Source: Neoalteromonas facilis
GTDB taxonomy: Bacteria; Pseudomonadota; Gammaproteobacteria; Enterobacterales; Alteromonadaceae
Assembly (NCBI RefSeq): GCF_002807665.1
Contig: NZ_PEAY01000003.1
Location: forward strand, 186,503 to 250,502
Reading direction: 5' to 3'
Length of the DNA: 64,000 nucleotides
This document shows, in pieces, positions 35,268-43,756 of this stretch (its first letter is position 1; each line of letters begins with the position of its first letter). Under the pieces are notes generated by a model, which worked only from the letters and a program-made list of their open reading frames with translations, did not search any database and was not told the DNA's origin. The position numbers were made by a program, and so were the translations under genes.

Positions 35268-35962
35268 GACGGCACTACCTCAATACGGTTTAGTTGACTC
35301 ATATTGATACTGCACGAGAAATAGTCAGCGAGTGCATCATCATGACTGACAAAAAGCAGGGTGCTGTTATTGGTTTTGACACATTCAAACAGCAACTGCA
35401 TAAACCCATCTCGGGCCTGTTTGTCTAATGCAGACGTTGGTTCATCGACTATCAGGATTTCGGGCTCATTGATTAGTGCTCGAGCGATCGCCACACGCTG
35501 TTGTTGGCCTACACTCAATTCACTAGCACGTTTGTTGAGTAATGTTTCAGATAACCCTAATAGGCTGAAGTACGCCTTAATAGTCTCATTATTTTCTGCA
35601 GAAAGATTACCGCCAAAATATGCAGCGGCTTTGATGTTTTGCTCTACGGTTAAGTATGGGATCAAATTAAACTGCTGAAAAACCACACCCACATGTTGGG
35701 CTCTAAAACGGTCGCGACGACGAGAAGAGAGCGCAGAAAAGGGTTGTTGCAAAAGTTGAATGTCACCTGAAGAAGGCGTTAGCGTGCCGCAGATCAGGTT
35801 TAGCAGCGTGCTTTTACCTGAGCCTGACGCGCCGACGACAAAAAGGTGTTCGCCATCAGTGACCTGCCACTTGGGAATTGAAAGTACAAGCGGAGAGTCT
35901 TCGGAGTATCGAAACGTTAAGTCGCGAACATCGATTGCATTTGCCTTGGACTTTGGCACCAC
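35261..35962 (-). CDS. ABC transporter ATPase, LolD/MacB type, probable zinc importer (ZrgB-like)
   Basis: 233 residues, GTG start (positions 35962-35960; a second GTG follows directly). Walker A GASGSGKST, Q-loop FQQFNLIPYL, signature LSVGQQQR (one change from LSGGQQQR), Walker B EILIVDEPTSALD and H-loop LFVSHDD are all present, so the ATPase should be active. It is translationally coupled to the FtsX permease that carries the HHHDH cluster. The divergent promoter region to moeA holds a near-perfect Zur box (36039-36056) about 77 bases before this start. I infer zinc-repressed expression. Without the Zur box it would be called a lipoprotein or macrolide-type ABC ATPase. Confidence 0.75.
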   Translation of the reverse strand: MVPKSKANAIDVRDLTFRYSEDSPLVLSIPKWQVTDGEHLFVVGASGSGKSTLLNLICGTLTPSSGDIQLLQQPFSALSSRRRDRFRAQHVGVVFQQFNLIPYLTVEQNIKAAAYFGGNLSAENNETIKAYFSLLGLSETLLNKRASELSVGQQQRVAIARALINEPEILIVDEPTSALDKQARDGFMQLLFECVKTNNSTLLFVSHDDALADYFSCSINMSQLNRIEVVPSC

Positions 35963-36030
35963 ACTTTTCTCATCTAAATTAAAAGTTCAGAGAATAACCG
36001 CGATGTTACGCTAATCACTCTGAATTTGGA

Positions 36031-36059
36031 TTGACTATAGTGTGATAGGGTAACATAGT
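36031..36059 (+). promoter_or_regulatory. Candidate sigma-70 promoter of moeA
   Basis: TTGACT, exactly 17 bases, CATAGT (five of six and four of six consensus bases). Transcription would start near 36066, giving a short leader of about 33 bases. It overlaps the Zur box, so Zur could in principle also affect moeA. Confidence 0.5.
36039..36056. promoter_or_regulatory. Candidate Zur (zinc uptake regulator) operator
   Basis: AGTGTGATA-GGG-TAACAT. From memory, the E. coli znuA/znuC operator reads AGTGTGATA-TTA-TAACAT; the two agree at all 15 positions outside the 3-base centre. It sits in the divergent region between the ABC ATPase and moeA. Minus-strand promoter elements (TTCAAC, 18 bases, TATAGT) overlap it, a normal place for repression. 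Confidence 0.68.
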
Positions 36060-36098
36060 TGAAGTAACCGCGAACACGCCTTTTGCTCGAATAAATAG

Positions 36099-37331
36099 AT
36101 GAAAAATCAACAAACTAGACCACCCTGGTTGCCTTTGACCGAAGCGCTTGGGTATATCGAAAAAAACACTAAACCCATTTGTCAGCCTTCTCAAATAGCT
36201 ACTCAATACTGTTTAGGGCGGATTGTGGCTGAAGACATTATTTCTTCTATTGATGTGCCAGCCTTTAATAATTCCTCGATGGACGGATATGCACTTCGTC
36301 ATGCAGACACACTAACAACGGATACCCTTCAGATTGTAGGAGAGAGTTTTGCAGGGCATCCATATACCGGAACTATCGGAGAGAAAGAATGCGTGCGCAT
36401 TATGACTGGCGGCGTGTTGCCGAAGGGGGCCGACACTGTTGTGATGCAAGAAAACGTCATTGTTAGCAATGATCGTATTGAATTGACTGAGCCTGTTCAA
36501 TTTGGTGAATCTGTGCGTTACGCGGGGAGTGATATTGCGATAGGGCAAACCTTGATTGAAGCCGGACATAAGCTAAACGCTGTCGATGTGGGGCTAGGGG
36601 CTTCTGTCGGTATGGGTGAACTACCAGTATACAGCACATTACGTGTTGCGGTTTTATCCACTGGAGATGAGTTATTAGCACCTGGACAAGCATTAAAGCC
36701 TGGGCATATATATGACTCGAATCGCTATGCGTTGATGGCCTTGTTACAAGGACAAGGCTACGACGTAATTGATATGGGGATTGTGGAAGATGATCCTGAT
36801 GCAATTAAAAGTGCCTTTATGCGGGCTGATCAACAGGCGGATGCGGTGATTTGTTCAGGGGGCGTGTCGGTCGGCGATGCAGACCATGTAAAGGCAGTGC
36901 TATCTGACATAGGGCAAGTTGACTTTTGGAAGATTGCAATTAAGCCAGGAAAGCCTCTGGCATTTGGTCGCCTGCCGAATACGGTGTTTATCGGACTACC
37001 TGGAAATTCTGTATCTGCCGTGGTGACATTTATTCAAGTTGCTCAATATGCACTCGCGCGATTGGCTGGGGAAAAACGCAAATCTCAACCATCATTTACC
37101 GCGATTGCTGCTGACAGATTCTATAAACGTGCCGGGCGACAAGACTTTCAACGTGCATTATGTTTTGAAGATGACAGTGGACAGCTCAAAGTAAGACCGG
37201 TTGGCCGACAAAATTCAGCGGTGCTTTCAACATTCTCTGATAGCAACTGTTTTGCTGTTCTTCCGCTAGAATCAGCCGATGTCATGCCGGGAGAGGAAGT
37301 GACGGTGCAACTATATTCCTATCTGATGTAA
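36099..37331 (+). CDS. moeA: Molybdopterin molybdenumtransferase MoeA
   Basis: 410 residues, the family's usual length. Recognised by FNNSSMDGYALRHAD near the start, the MTGGVLPKGADTVVMQE segment, VLSTGDELLAPGQ, SGGVSVGDADHVK, WKIAIKPGKPLAFG and the GLPGNSVSA loop, followed by the C-terminal beta domain (RAGRQDFQRA). MoeA inserts molybdate into adenylylated molybdopterin to complete molybdenum cofactor in the cytoplasm. No other moa/moe/mog genes are close, so the pathway is dispersed. It is divergent from the zinc-importer-like pair, with the promoter at 36031-36059 and a short leader. Confidence 0.95.
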   Translation: MKNQQTRPPWLPLTEALGYIEKNTKPICQPSQIATQYCLGRIVAEDIISSIDVPAFNNSSMDGYALRHADTLTTDTLQIVGESFAGHPYTGTIGEKECVRIMTGGVLPKGADTVVMQENVIVSNDRIELTEPVQFGESVRYAGSDIAIGQTLIEAGHKLNAVDVGLGASVGMGELPVYSTLRVAVLSTGDELLAPGQALKPGHIYDSNRYALMALLQGQGYDVIDMGIVEDDPDAIKSAFMRADQQADAVICSGGVSVGDADHVKAVLSDIGQVDFWKIAIKPGKPLAFGRLPNTVFIGLPGNSVSAVVTFIQVAQYALARLAGEKRKSQPSFTAIAADRFYKRAGRQDFQRALCFEDDSGQLKVRPVGRQNSAVLSTFSDSNCFAVLPLESADVMPGEEVTVQLYSYLM

Positions 37332-37592
37332 TAGTAATGCTTATATAGGGCAATTCGAAAGCGACTGAATAGCCCTTACTATCGATACGCGTTTTTTTAA
37401 ACAATTGGACCACCACAGGCGCAGGAATTTGAATTCCCGCTATCGCTTGTAAGCGCTATAAGAACCAACTAACGATTCTCATATATGCGCTTATTCCGCA
37501 TAAAAAGTGGTCGACTGACTCTGATTTATGTGGCTGAAAGGTGTAGAATGAGGCGCACAAAAATAAAATCCACTCAACGTTGAGGAACGTAA

Positions 37593-39497
37593 ATGTTACG
37601 ACAAGCTCTATTCGCAACGGTAGCCTGTACGCTACTGTTGGCTTGTTCTCCTGCTACGACAGAAGTTTCAAGCACAACCGTCTCAAGCTCGCCAGAAAAG
37701 GCCAGTTCTGAAAAGTCCGCCGCTATTAAAGCTGGTGTAGATTATCACTCTTTCGGTAATCCGGATGAAATCCTTGTTAAACATATCAATTTGGATTTGA
37801 CTGCAGATTTTGATGCCAAGCAGTTGCTGGGTACAGCACAATTAGTGCTCGAGAAAAAAGACCCCAGTGCTCAAACGCTTATCGTGGATACACGTGAATT
37901 GGATATTCAAGGTGTAAACGCAAATGGCGAAGCACTTACGTTTGAACTGATGGAAGCTGACCTTGAGTTAGGCGCTGCCTTACACATACAGGTTCCGCAA
38001 GGCGTTACTGAATTAACTATCGCGTACGCAACTTCACCCGAAGCGTCAGGTGTGCAATGGCTGACCCCACAACAAACGGCTGGTAAACAGCATCCTTTCT
38101 TGTTTACACAAGCACAGGCCGTTCATGCGCGCAGTTTTATTCCGCTACAAGATTCTCCACAAGTACGTGTTACCTACAATGCAACCATTCGTACCCCGGA
38201 TACATTGTTGGCCGTTATGAGTGCTGCAAACGATCCTGACACGCCGCGTGATGGCGTCTATGAATTCAACATGCCGCAACCTATCCCGTCATATTTGATC
38301 GCATTGGCTATTGGCGACCTTGCATTCCAGCCGATGGGTGAGCGCACAGGTGTATACGCTGAACCTGCTTTGTTAGCGGACGCAGCGACCGAATTCTCTG
38401 ATACTGAAAGTATGCTGATTGCCACGGAAGAAAAGTATGGCCCATACAGTTGGGACCGTTACGACTTATTGATCCTTCCGCCATCTTTCCCATTTGGCGG
38501 CATGGAAAACCCACGTTTATCATTTATCACACCAACGGTCATAGCGGGTGATAAGAGCCTTGTAGCGTTGATTGCACATGAATTGGCGCATAGCTGGTCA
38601 GGTAACACTGTTACTAACGCAACGTGGCGAGATCTGTGGTTAAACGAAGGCTTCACCACTTATTTAACCTATCGGATCATGGAAATGATTTACGGTACCG
38701 ACCGTTATAAAATGGAAGCGGTGTTGGGTTATCAAGACTTACAGGCTGATATCAACTCCCTGCCAGAAAATGATCAAATCTTAGCCATTGATTTACGTGG
38801 TAGAAATCCAGACGACGTTTTCTCTAATATTCCTTATGAGAAAGGCGCTTTGTTCTTACGAGAGTTAGAATACAAAGTAGGGCGTGAAAACTTTGATCAA
38901 TTCTTGCTCGCTTATTTTGAAGCCTTTGCATTTAAGAGTATTACGACTGACGAGTTTATTGCTTATTTAGATAAGACATTGTTAGCAGATTACCCTCAGC
39001 AGTTGAGCAAAGCACGTATTGAAGAATGGATATTTGCGCCCGGTATTCCTGCCGATGCGCCGGTGCCTGAATCAGACGCATTTAGCAAGATTGATAATGC
39101 AAGACAAGCCTGGCTAGAAGGCGCAAGGGCAGCGGGTGATATTAATACCGAGCAATGGACAGTACATGAATGGTTATTCTTCCTGAACAACCTCCCTGAT
39201 GTACTTTCAAATGAGCAGCTTGCTGATTTAGACACTGCATTTGGATTAACCAGCAGTAAGAATAATGAAATCGCTCATAGTTGGCTTATGATTGCGGTGA
39301 AGAACGAATATAAACCCGCCTATGATCGGTTGTATGAATATTTAACGACGATAGGTCGGAATAAATTGGTTAAGCCACTTTACCGTGCTTTATCTCAAAC
39401 CGAAGAAGGTAAAGCGTTTGCGCGTAAAGCATTTGAACAAGCTAAACCGGGCTATCATCCATTGACGATTAAAGCTAACGAAGGCTTTGTCAAATAA
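37593..39497 (+). CDS. M1 family aminopeptidase (leukotriene A4 hydrolase-like), lipoprotein
   Basis: 634 residues. A lipoprotein signal with lipobox LLAC (Cys18) precedes a Ser/Thr-rich linker, so the enzyme should be anchored in the envelope. The M1 substrate motif GGMENPR precedes the zinc motif HELAH (329-333), with the third ligand Glu about 18 residues on in WLNEGF (E352). The C-terminal helical domain, with ARIEEWIFAPGIP and the following repeats, resembles leukotriene A4 hydrolase-type M1 enzymes, not PepN. It removes N-terminal amino acids from peptides. Upstream ribosome-binding site GAGGAA. Its gene converges with a small SpoIIAA-like protein gene. Confidence 0.93.
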   Translation: MLRQALFATVACTLLLACSPATTEVSSTTVSSSPEKASSEKSAAIKAGVDYHSFGNPDEILVKHINLDLTADFDAKQLLGTAQLVLEKKDPSAQTLIVDTRELDIQGVNANGEALTFELMEADLELGAALHIQVPQGVTELTIAYATSPEASGVQWLTPQQTAGKQHPFLFTQAQAVHARSFIPLQDSPQVRVTYNATIRTPDTLLAVMSAANDPDTPRDGVYEFNMPQPIPSYLIALAIGDLAFQPMGERTGVYAEPALLADAATEFSDTESMLIATEEKYGPYSWDRYDLLILPPSFPFGGMENPRLSFITPTVIAGDKSLVALIAHELAHSWSGNTVTNATWRDLWLNEGFTTYLTYRIMEMIYGTDRYKMEAVLGYQDLQADINSLPENDQILAIDLRGRNPDDVFSNIPYEKGALFLRELEYKVGRENFDQFLLAYFEAFAFKSITTDEFIAYLDKTLLADYPQQLSKARIEEWIFAPGIPADAPVPESDAFSKIDNARQAWLEGARAAGDINTEQWTVHEWLFFLNNLPDVLSNEQLADLDTAFGLTSSKNNEIAHSWLMIAVKNEYKPAYDRLYEYLTTIGRNKLVKPLYRALSQTEEGKAFARKAFEQAKPGYHPLTIKANEGFVK

Positions 39498-39512
39498 TAC
39501 TCTTCATTGAAG

Positions 39513-39539
39513 CATTAGCCTGCATTTTGTAGGCTAATG
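39513..39539. terminator. Hairpin between convergent genes (possible terminator)
   Basis: CATTAGCCT, 9-base loop, AGGCTAATG: a perfect 9-bp stem that straddles the stop of the minus-strand gene. On the plus strand it is followed by TCTTTATC, only weakly U-rich, so termination is possible but not certain. Confidence 0.4.
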
Positions 39540-39946
39540 TCTTTATCCGATATATCAAATCCATTCGTTGCTAACCACTGAAGTGCATCATGTTGCTGTG
39601 TAAAGTGTTTAAACACTTCAGATTTATTGCTCAATTTAAGCATTCTAGAGACTTGATAGTCTTTTAGCGGGTTGGCAGCGTAAACCACAGCATTGCATGC
39701 AACGTTATTGTGTTTACACCATTCTTGCAGCTCTAATATATGCGCCTCACTTTGAGGTGTAGACAATAGCCATTCATCTAAATATGTTAATATGGCCCAA
39801 GGCTCTGTCGTAAGATCAGAAGAGATGGTCTTAAGCGCTTTACAGTATTGCTGGGTAATTACTTCGTTCCATGCTCCAGAAATAATGACAATGACGACGC
39901 GATCTTCCTGCCATATCTGGTAATGCTTGGTTTTTACTCGATGCAT
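39515..39946 (-). CDS. Small cytoplasmic protein with SpoIIAA/STAS-like pattern
   Basis: 143 residues, no signal or membrane helix. The pattern RVVIVIISGAWNEVITQQYCKALKTI, then EPWAILTYLDEWLLSTPQSE, then NNVACNAVVYAANPLKDYQVSRML has alternating strands and helices. It resembles the SpoIIAA-like (STAS-type) domain proteins common in marine gammaproteobacteria. No phospho-accepting serine can be assigned. Preceded and followed by unrelated genes, it converges with the M1 aminopeptidase gene. The SOS-type gene upstream on the same strand is 104 bases away and has its own operator, so joint expression is uncertain. Confidence 0.5.
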   Translation of the reverse strand: MHRVKTKHYQIWQEDRVVIVIISGAWNEVITQQYCKALKTISSDLTTEPWAILTYLDEWLLSTPQSEAHILELQEWCKHNNVACNAVVYAANPLKDYQVSRMLKLSNKSEVFKHFTQQHDALQWLATNGFDISDKDISLQNAG

Positions 39947-40050
39947 AGCGACTACTTCATTTCAGCTGCACTACAAAGAGTATAGTTGATGTTAAAAATA
40001 CAGCAAAATCACAACGGTATTCTGATAGAACCCAACCGATTAAATCATCA

Positions 40051-40428
40051 TCACGCTGCGACCTGTTTGGCGTTTGCCGAAGTAGAGATGAGATTGAGCA
40101 ATTTGTCACAGGCGTTATAATATTTGCGTGAGTTTTGATAATACACACGCTCTACTATCTGACCATTCAGATCCATAATGAAACAAGCCAGTAACTTACC
40201 AGATTTAGGCAAGGTTAGGGTATGTACCATCCATTGAGAATAAATGGGGGCTTGAAATAAAAAACGTTTGATACAAAAAGGGAAATCTTTTCCAGCGGGT
40301 TTTCCTATACTGGCTGGCACTTCTCCACCAAAACAGGCTTGTACAGTTTGAAACTCATTTTCTGTTGGGGATTGAGCAATACCAAACTTGTCGACTGCTT
40401 GATCTATACACGAAAGTCCAAATGTCAT
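40051..40428 (-). CDS. Unknown 125-aa protein under a LexA (SOS) box
   Basis: ATG at 40428 has AAGGTGG about 8 bases upstream; a GTG three codons earlier falls inside that site and is rejected. The protein (MTFGLSCIDQAVDKFGIAQ, then QAPIYSQWMVHTLTLPKSGK and IVERVYYQNSRKYYNACDKL) is soluble, with no signal, helix bundle or catalytic motif that I recognise. It does not look like SulA, YebG, DinI or another standard SOS product, although its size and position directly behind the operator are like those of small SOS genes. The box lies 13 to 32 bases upstream of the start. I infer strong DNA-damage induction. Function unknown. Confidence 0.72.
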   Translation of the reverse strand: MTFGLSCIDQAVDKFGIAQSPTENEFQTVQACFGGEVPASIGKPAGKDFPFCIKRFLFQAPIYSQWMVHTLTLPKSGKLLACFIMDLNGQIVERVYYQNSRKYYNACDKLLNLISTSANAKQVAA

Positions 40429-40440
40429 AGCGACCACCTT

Positions 40441-40460
40441 TACTGTTTATATATACAGTA
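40441..40460 (-). promoter_or_regulatory. LexA operator (SOS box)
   Basis: TACTGTTTATATATACAGTA on the plus strand. It has the full CTGT-N8-ACAG core with an AT-only centre and differs from the E. coli consensus TACTGTATATATATACAGTA at one base. It is immediately upstream of the 125-aa gene on the minus strand. It follows the end of the diguanylate cyclase gene, so it can serve only the 125-aa gene. Confidence 0.92.
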
Positions 40461-40483
40461 TTGGCGATTTTAAGAATAATGCA

Positions 40484-40500
40484 AGCGAATTTTATTCGCT
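40484..40500 (-). terminator. Small hairpin at the 3' end of the diguanylate cyclase gene
   Basis: AGCGAAT-AAA-ATTCGCT on the minus strand, perfect 7 bp, overlapping the stop codon and followed by TTGCATTATTCTT, a loosely U-rich stretch. A weak terminator is possible, which would separate this gene from the SOS gene. Confidence 0.35.
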
Positions 40501-42072
40501 GTACACGACGACTTGGTCTCTACCTTGTGTTTTAGCCTTGTATAACGCGGTATCTGCACTGTGGATCATACGTTCAGTTGCAGCCGATTCTGGTTGGTTT
40601 TCGGTGCAAACCCCGATACTCACCGTCAAGTGGGCTTCTCCACCACTGGCTCGGTGCTGGATATTTAATTGACGAATATGGGTGCATATTTGCTCTGCAA
40701 ACTCTCTTGCTTCATCCATAGTTGGCCCTAACAGTACACCAACAAATTCTTCACCACCGTATCGAGCGATAAAGTCAGTACCTCTGCGGGCCATTGATTC
40801 TAGGGCTTGTGCAACAGCGAAGAGTGTTTCATCGCCTTTTACATGACCATACTCATCGTTGTATTGCTTAAAATAATCCACGTCGATCAATAAAATGGAT
40901 ACTGGTATTTTATTACGTGTCGCGACAGGCAGAATTTGTTCAAGGTGTTCATTGAATGCTCTGCGGTTCGCAATCTTGGTTAAACTGTCGATAAAGCTCA
41001 GTTGGGTGAGCTCATTTTTTTGATGTTCAATCGTATCAAATTGGTGCGCTATGGTATTCGTAAGCGTACCGATTTCATCTTTCTCACTTGTTCGTTCAAT
41101 GACAACTGCACGTTTCGCTTGTTTTAAGATGAGTTCATTGAGTGCAACTAAACGAGACACAACGCGGAATTTAATAAACAATATCAACACCAAGCCAATA
41201 AGGAATGTGACGGTATACACCATTAGCGTTACCGAAAATTTTTGTGATGTCGTTTGTGCGAAGTTACTGGTTAATTGCGATTGCTGTTCTGCGAATTGAT
41301 ACGCTCTAAACTCAGCATCTTTGGCTATATCTAAGACGAAGCGCCGAATAAAGTTGCTTTGTCCTTCAATACGCGCTTTTTCACGTAATATCTTTGACTT
41401 AATGCTGGTGTAACCTTCGTCAGCAAAGGTGATGGCTTTCAGTTCTTCAATATAAGCATTAATGGATTGTGGTACGTTGCCTTGTTTTTGAATACGCTCG
41501 ATTTCTGCCAGAATTTTGCTTTGTTGATTTCTTAAGTCTATCAACCTATCGGCATGAAAGAGTCTTGTGATTGACATATGCAATGCAAACAACTGTTGCT
41601 TATCGTACTGTTGGCTTAACGTATTCGTTGGGCCGACGGCTATGGTTCGCATAATGTTATCAACGACGCTGTTTGCAACTCGTTGCAAGGACAACGTCTG
41701 CGTCATAGCATCTTTAAGAATTTCAAACTCACTTTGGACCGTTTGTAAATCGTTTTGGACACTATTATCAGCGTCTAAGAGTCGGTATATTTCTTCAACT
41801 TTCTCATTCACTTCCCTTTGATTTACACGCATTTCGGGTGCACTTTGTGATTGAGCAAATTTCGAAACTAAAAAAGCTAACGCGGTCAACTGACTGTGCA
41901 ATATGCCGTTGTCTGCCAATGTCGGCACTACGTTTTCGGCAATATGTTGATATGAGGCCTCGGTGTCTGACAATTGTCGGTAGCTAAAGCCTATCATTAC
42001 CACGAATAGGGTGACGAACAACCCTAATAGGATATTGGTAATGGTTCTTATCGACTGCCTACTTTGTGCCAT
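40492..42072 (-). CDS. Membrane diguanylate cyclase (GGDEF)
   Basis: 526 residues. Membrane helices at about 12-32 and 283-303 enclose a helical periplasmic sensor of about 250 residues (many E/Q/L, four-helix-bundle-like). A HAMP-like linker (VSRLVALNELILKQAKRAVVI) and a short coiled coil follow. The GGDEF domain begins LTQLSFIDSLTKIANRRAFNEHL. It has the active-site loop GGEEF (439-443) and an intact RxxD product-inhibition site (RGTD) five residues before it, so it should make c-di-GMP and be product-inhibited. The 5'-nucleotidase-like gene ends 15 bases upstream on the same strand, so the two probably form an operon. Confidence 0.92.
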   Translation of the reverse strand: MAQSRQSIRTITNILLGLFVTLFVVMIGFSYRQLSDTEASYQHIAENVVPTLADNGILHSQLTALAFLVSKFAQSQSAPEMRVNQREVNEKVEEIYRLLDADNSVQNDLQTVQSEFEILKDAMTQTLSLQRVANSVVDNIMRTIAVGPTNTLSQQYDKQQLFALHMSITRLFHADRLIDLRNQQSKILAEIERIQKQGNVPQSINAYIEELKAITFADEGYTSIKSKILREKARIEGQSNFIRRFVLDIAKDAEFRAYQFAEQQSQLTSNFAQTTSQKFSVTLMVYTVTFLIGLVLILFIKFRVVSRLVALNELILKQAKRAVVIERTSEKDEIGTLTNTIAHQFDTIEHQKNELTQLSFIDSLTKIANRRAFNEHLEQILPVATRNKIPVSILLIDVDYFKQYNDEYGHVKGDETLFAVAQALESMARRGTDFIARYGGEEFVGVLLGPTMDEAREFAEQICTHIRQLNIQHRASGGEAHLTVSIGVCTENQPESAATERMIHSADTALYKAKTQGRDQVVVYSE

Positions 42073-42087
42073 AAAATCGTAATTGCC

Positions 42088-43578
42088 TTATTTATCAAGC
42101 TTAATGATGCGTTCGCTAACGACAAAGGTTAAATTATTATTGCGTTTAATAGTGCGGGCAACGATATCGGCTATTAGCGGACTGGTCGGTGCCTTTTCGA
42201 AATCGCGTTTATATTGCTTAAACATGGTGTAACCGTCGCCGCCATTGTGCAAATAGTCAGTCGTTGCTACTACATACGTTTTACTGAGGTCAATTGGCTC
42301 ATTATTGATTGTTATTTTAGACGTTCGCTGGCCAATAGGCTGGTTGGGCGAGAACGAAAAGCGAATGCCAGACACTTGAGGAAAACGGCCTTTTGCGTCT
42401 GCGTATTGGCTAACGCCATTTTCTAATGCTTGTTTAATATCTTCCCCCGTGACATTGAGAACAACCAATCGGGCCCTAAAGGGGAGCTCTAACAGCAAAT
42501 CTTGTTGAGTAAACACGTAATTTGCCAAGTATTCGCGTTCTCCACGGATAACACCACCATTAATAATAGCAATGTCACTGTTTACTTCATTGCGTAACGC
42601 ATCGGCGATAAAGTTACCAAACCCACTTTCTTCTAGACGAACGATATTACGACGCGTACTGAAGGGTGTTTTAACCGTTGCCAAAGATACACTCAATTGT
42701 GATTCAAGCCTTTTTTGATAGTGTTCAAGCGTGGCTAAAATGGATGGATCCGGTTCGTAAGACGCGAGTTCCTTGAGTTCCGACGATATCAGGGCCTTAG
42801 GTTGGCCATTGTCTTTTATTTGAACATCAATAACGGCGGCATAACCCACTTTATCAATGGTTATTTGATTGGGGTGAACTTGAATGCGTTGTTCTGACGG
42901 TACAACATTGTTTGGGTCACTTTGGATTGCAAGATCGATTATGCCTTTATTAAGTGCGTCAGGAATAAAGTCAAATGCATCAGAATGCAGCAAAATAATG
43001 ACATCTGCACCTTCTTCCCGCAATACTGTAGCCCGTCTCTCAACCGAAGACTGTGGAGAATGAATACTGATGCGTTGGAGCAGGTATTCTTCAGTGATCT
43101 GCGGCGCTAAAATGGATATAAACCCGAGGTTTACATTTCCTTTAGACACAAGCAATTGGGCGTATATCCCATCAAGTGGTTCCTGCGTGTATAGGTCAAT
43201 AGCGTTAGACAATAAAAGAGGGAATGAGGCTTCATAACTACGTAAAATAAGTTCATCTTCAAAATAACTGAACTCACGTTTCGTGACGCCCATGACATCA
43301 GGGGAAAGCAGGTTAAGAATATCGATAATGTGCGAACCTGAATCAAACGATGCGAGGGGGCTAGGCGCCAGGCTTGCACCACCAAAGATGAATCCGACGT
43401 TATTGTTTGATGTGCGTTCTTGCTTTAAAAGAGTGGCAAGTTCAGCGTAATCCCCATGATCTGGAGACGCAATTATAGGAAGATCAGCGGCATATAATAA
43501 ACGCACATGTCTTTCACCGAAGCATGGCGAAGATATGAACCCGATTAAGATAGCTATTACCGCAAATCGCTTTTGCAT
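42088..43578 (-). CDS. Periplasmic 5'-nucleotidase-like protein with degenerate catalytic domain
   Basis: 496 residues, signal peptide 1-21 (ends SPCFG). The C-terminal nucleotide-binding domain is well preserved: DIAIINGGVIRGE, LELPFRARLVVLNVTGEDIKQALENGV, and the terminal ATTDYLHNGGDGY. The N-terminal metallophosphatase domain has lost the usual metal ligands. Where active enzymes have TNDLHG, GD and GNHEF, this protein has AADLPI, GGASLAPS and TKREFSYF, and the later GHSH-type motif is also absent (IQSDPNN). So it is probably a binding protein and not a nucleotidase. It lies just upstream of the membrane diguanylate cyclase, with 15 bases between; a role as periplasmic ligand sensor for it is plausible. 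Confidence 0.8.
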   Translation of the reverse strand: MQKRFAVIAILIGFISSPCFGERHVRLLYAADLPIIASPDHGDYAELATLLKQERTSNNNVGFIFGGASLAPSPLASFDSGSHIIDILNLLSPDVMGVTKREFSYFEDELILRSYEASFPLLLSNAIDLYTQEPLDGIYAQLLVSKGNVNLGFISILAPQITEEYLLQRISIHSPQSSVERRATVLREEGADVIILLHSDAFDFIPDALNKGIIDLAIQSDPNNVVPSEQRIQVHPNQITIDKVGYAAVIDVQIKDNGQPKALISSELKELASYEPDPSILATLEHYQKRLESQLSVSLATVKTPFSTRRNIVRLEESGFGNFIADALRNEVNSDIAIINGGVIRGEREYLANYVFTQQDLLLELPFRARLVVLNVTGEDIKQALENGVSQYADAKGRFPQVSGIRFSFSPNQPIGQRTSKITINNEPIDLSKTYVVATTDYLHNGGDGYTMFKQYKRDFEKAPTSPLIADIVARTIKRNNNLTFVVSERIIKLDK

Positions 43579-43756
43579 ATGTTCAGGATTAAATAGTTGA
43601 TATTCTTATAATAAGCGTGGACCGCGAGAAATGCTATAAGATTAAGGTCTGAGGTGATAGATGACGCCTATTAAATAAGTGTCTATGCATATTTTTGTAT
43701 CAGATAGATAATTTTTTACGGTAGGCTAACCTCTCTTTGCAATAGGACACATCAAA

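Noticed and set aside
34026-35962. Lipoprotein-release (Lol) or macrolide ABC exporter
   Set aside because: The permease histidine cluster and the Zur-type operator favour a zinc role; Lol systems usually have LolC/LolE pairs.
37332-37592. Terminator for moeA (AGGGC / GCCCT with later T-run near 37391) and a LacI-like palindrome near 37443
   Set aside because: The stem is short with a 20-base loop and the T-run is not adjacent; the palindrome is imperfect. Neither is convincing enough to list.
40051-40428. The SOS gene as SulA
   Set aside because: Its size and position fit, but I see no convincing match to SulA sequence by eye, so no name is given.
42088-43578. Active 5'-nucleotidase (UshA)
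   Set aside because: The metal-binding motifs of the N-terminal domain are all changed.
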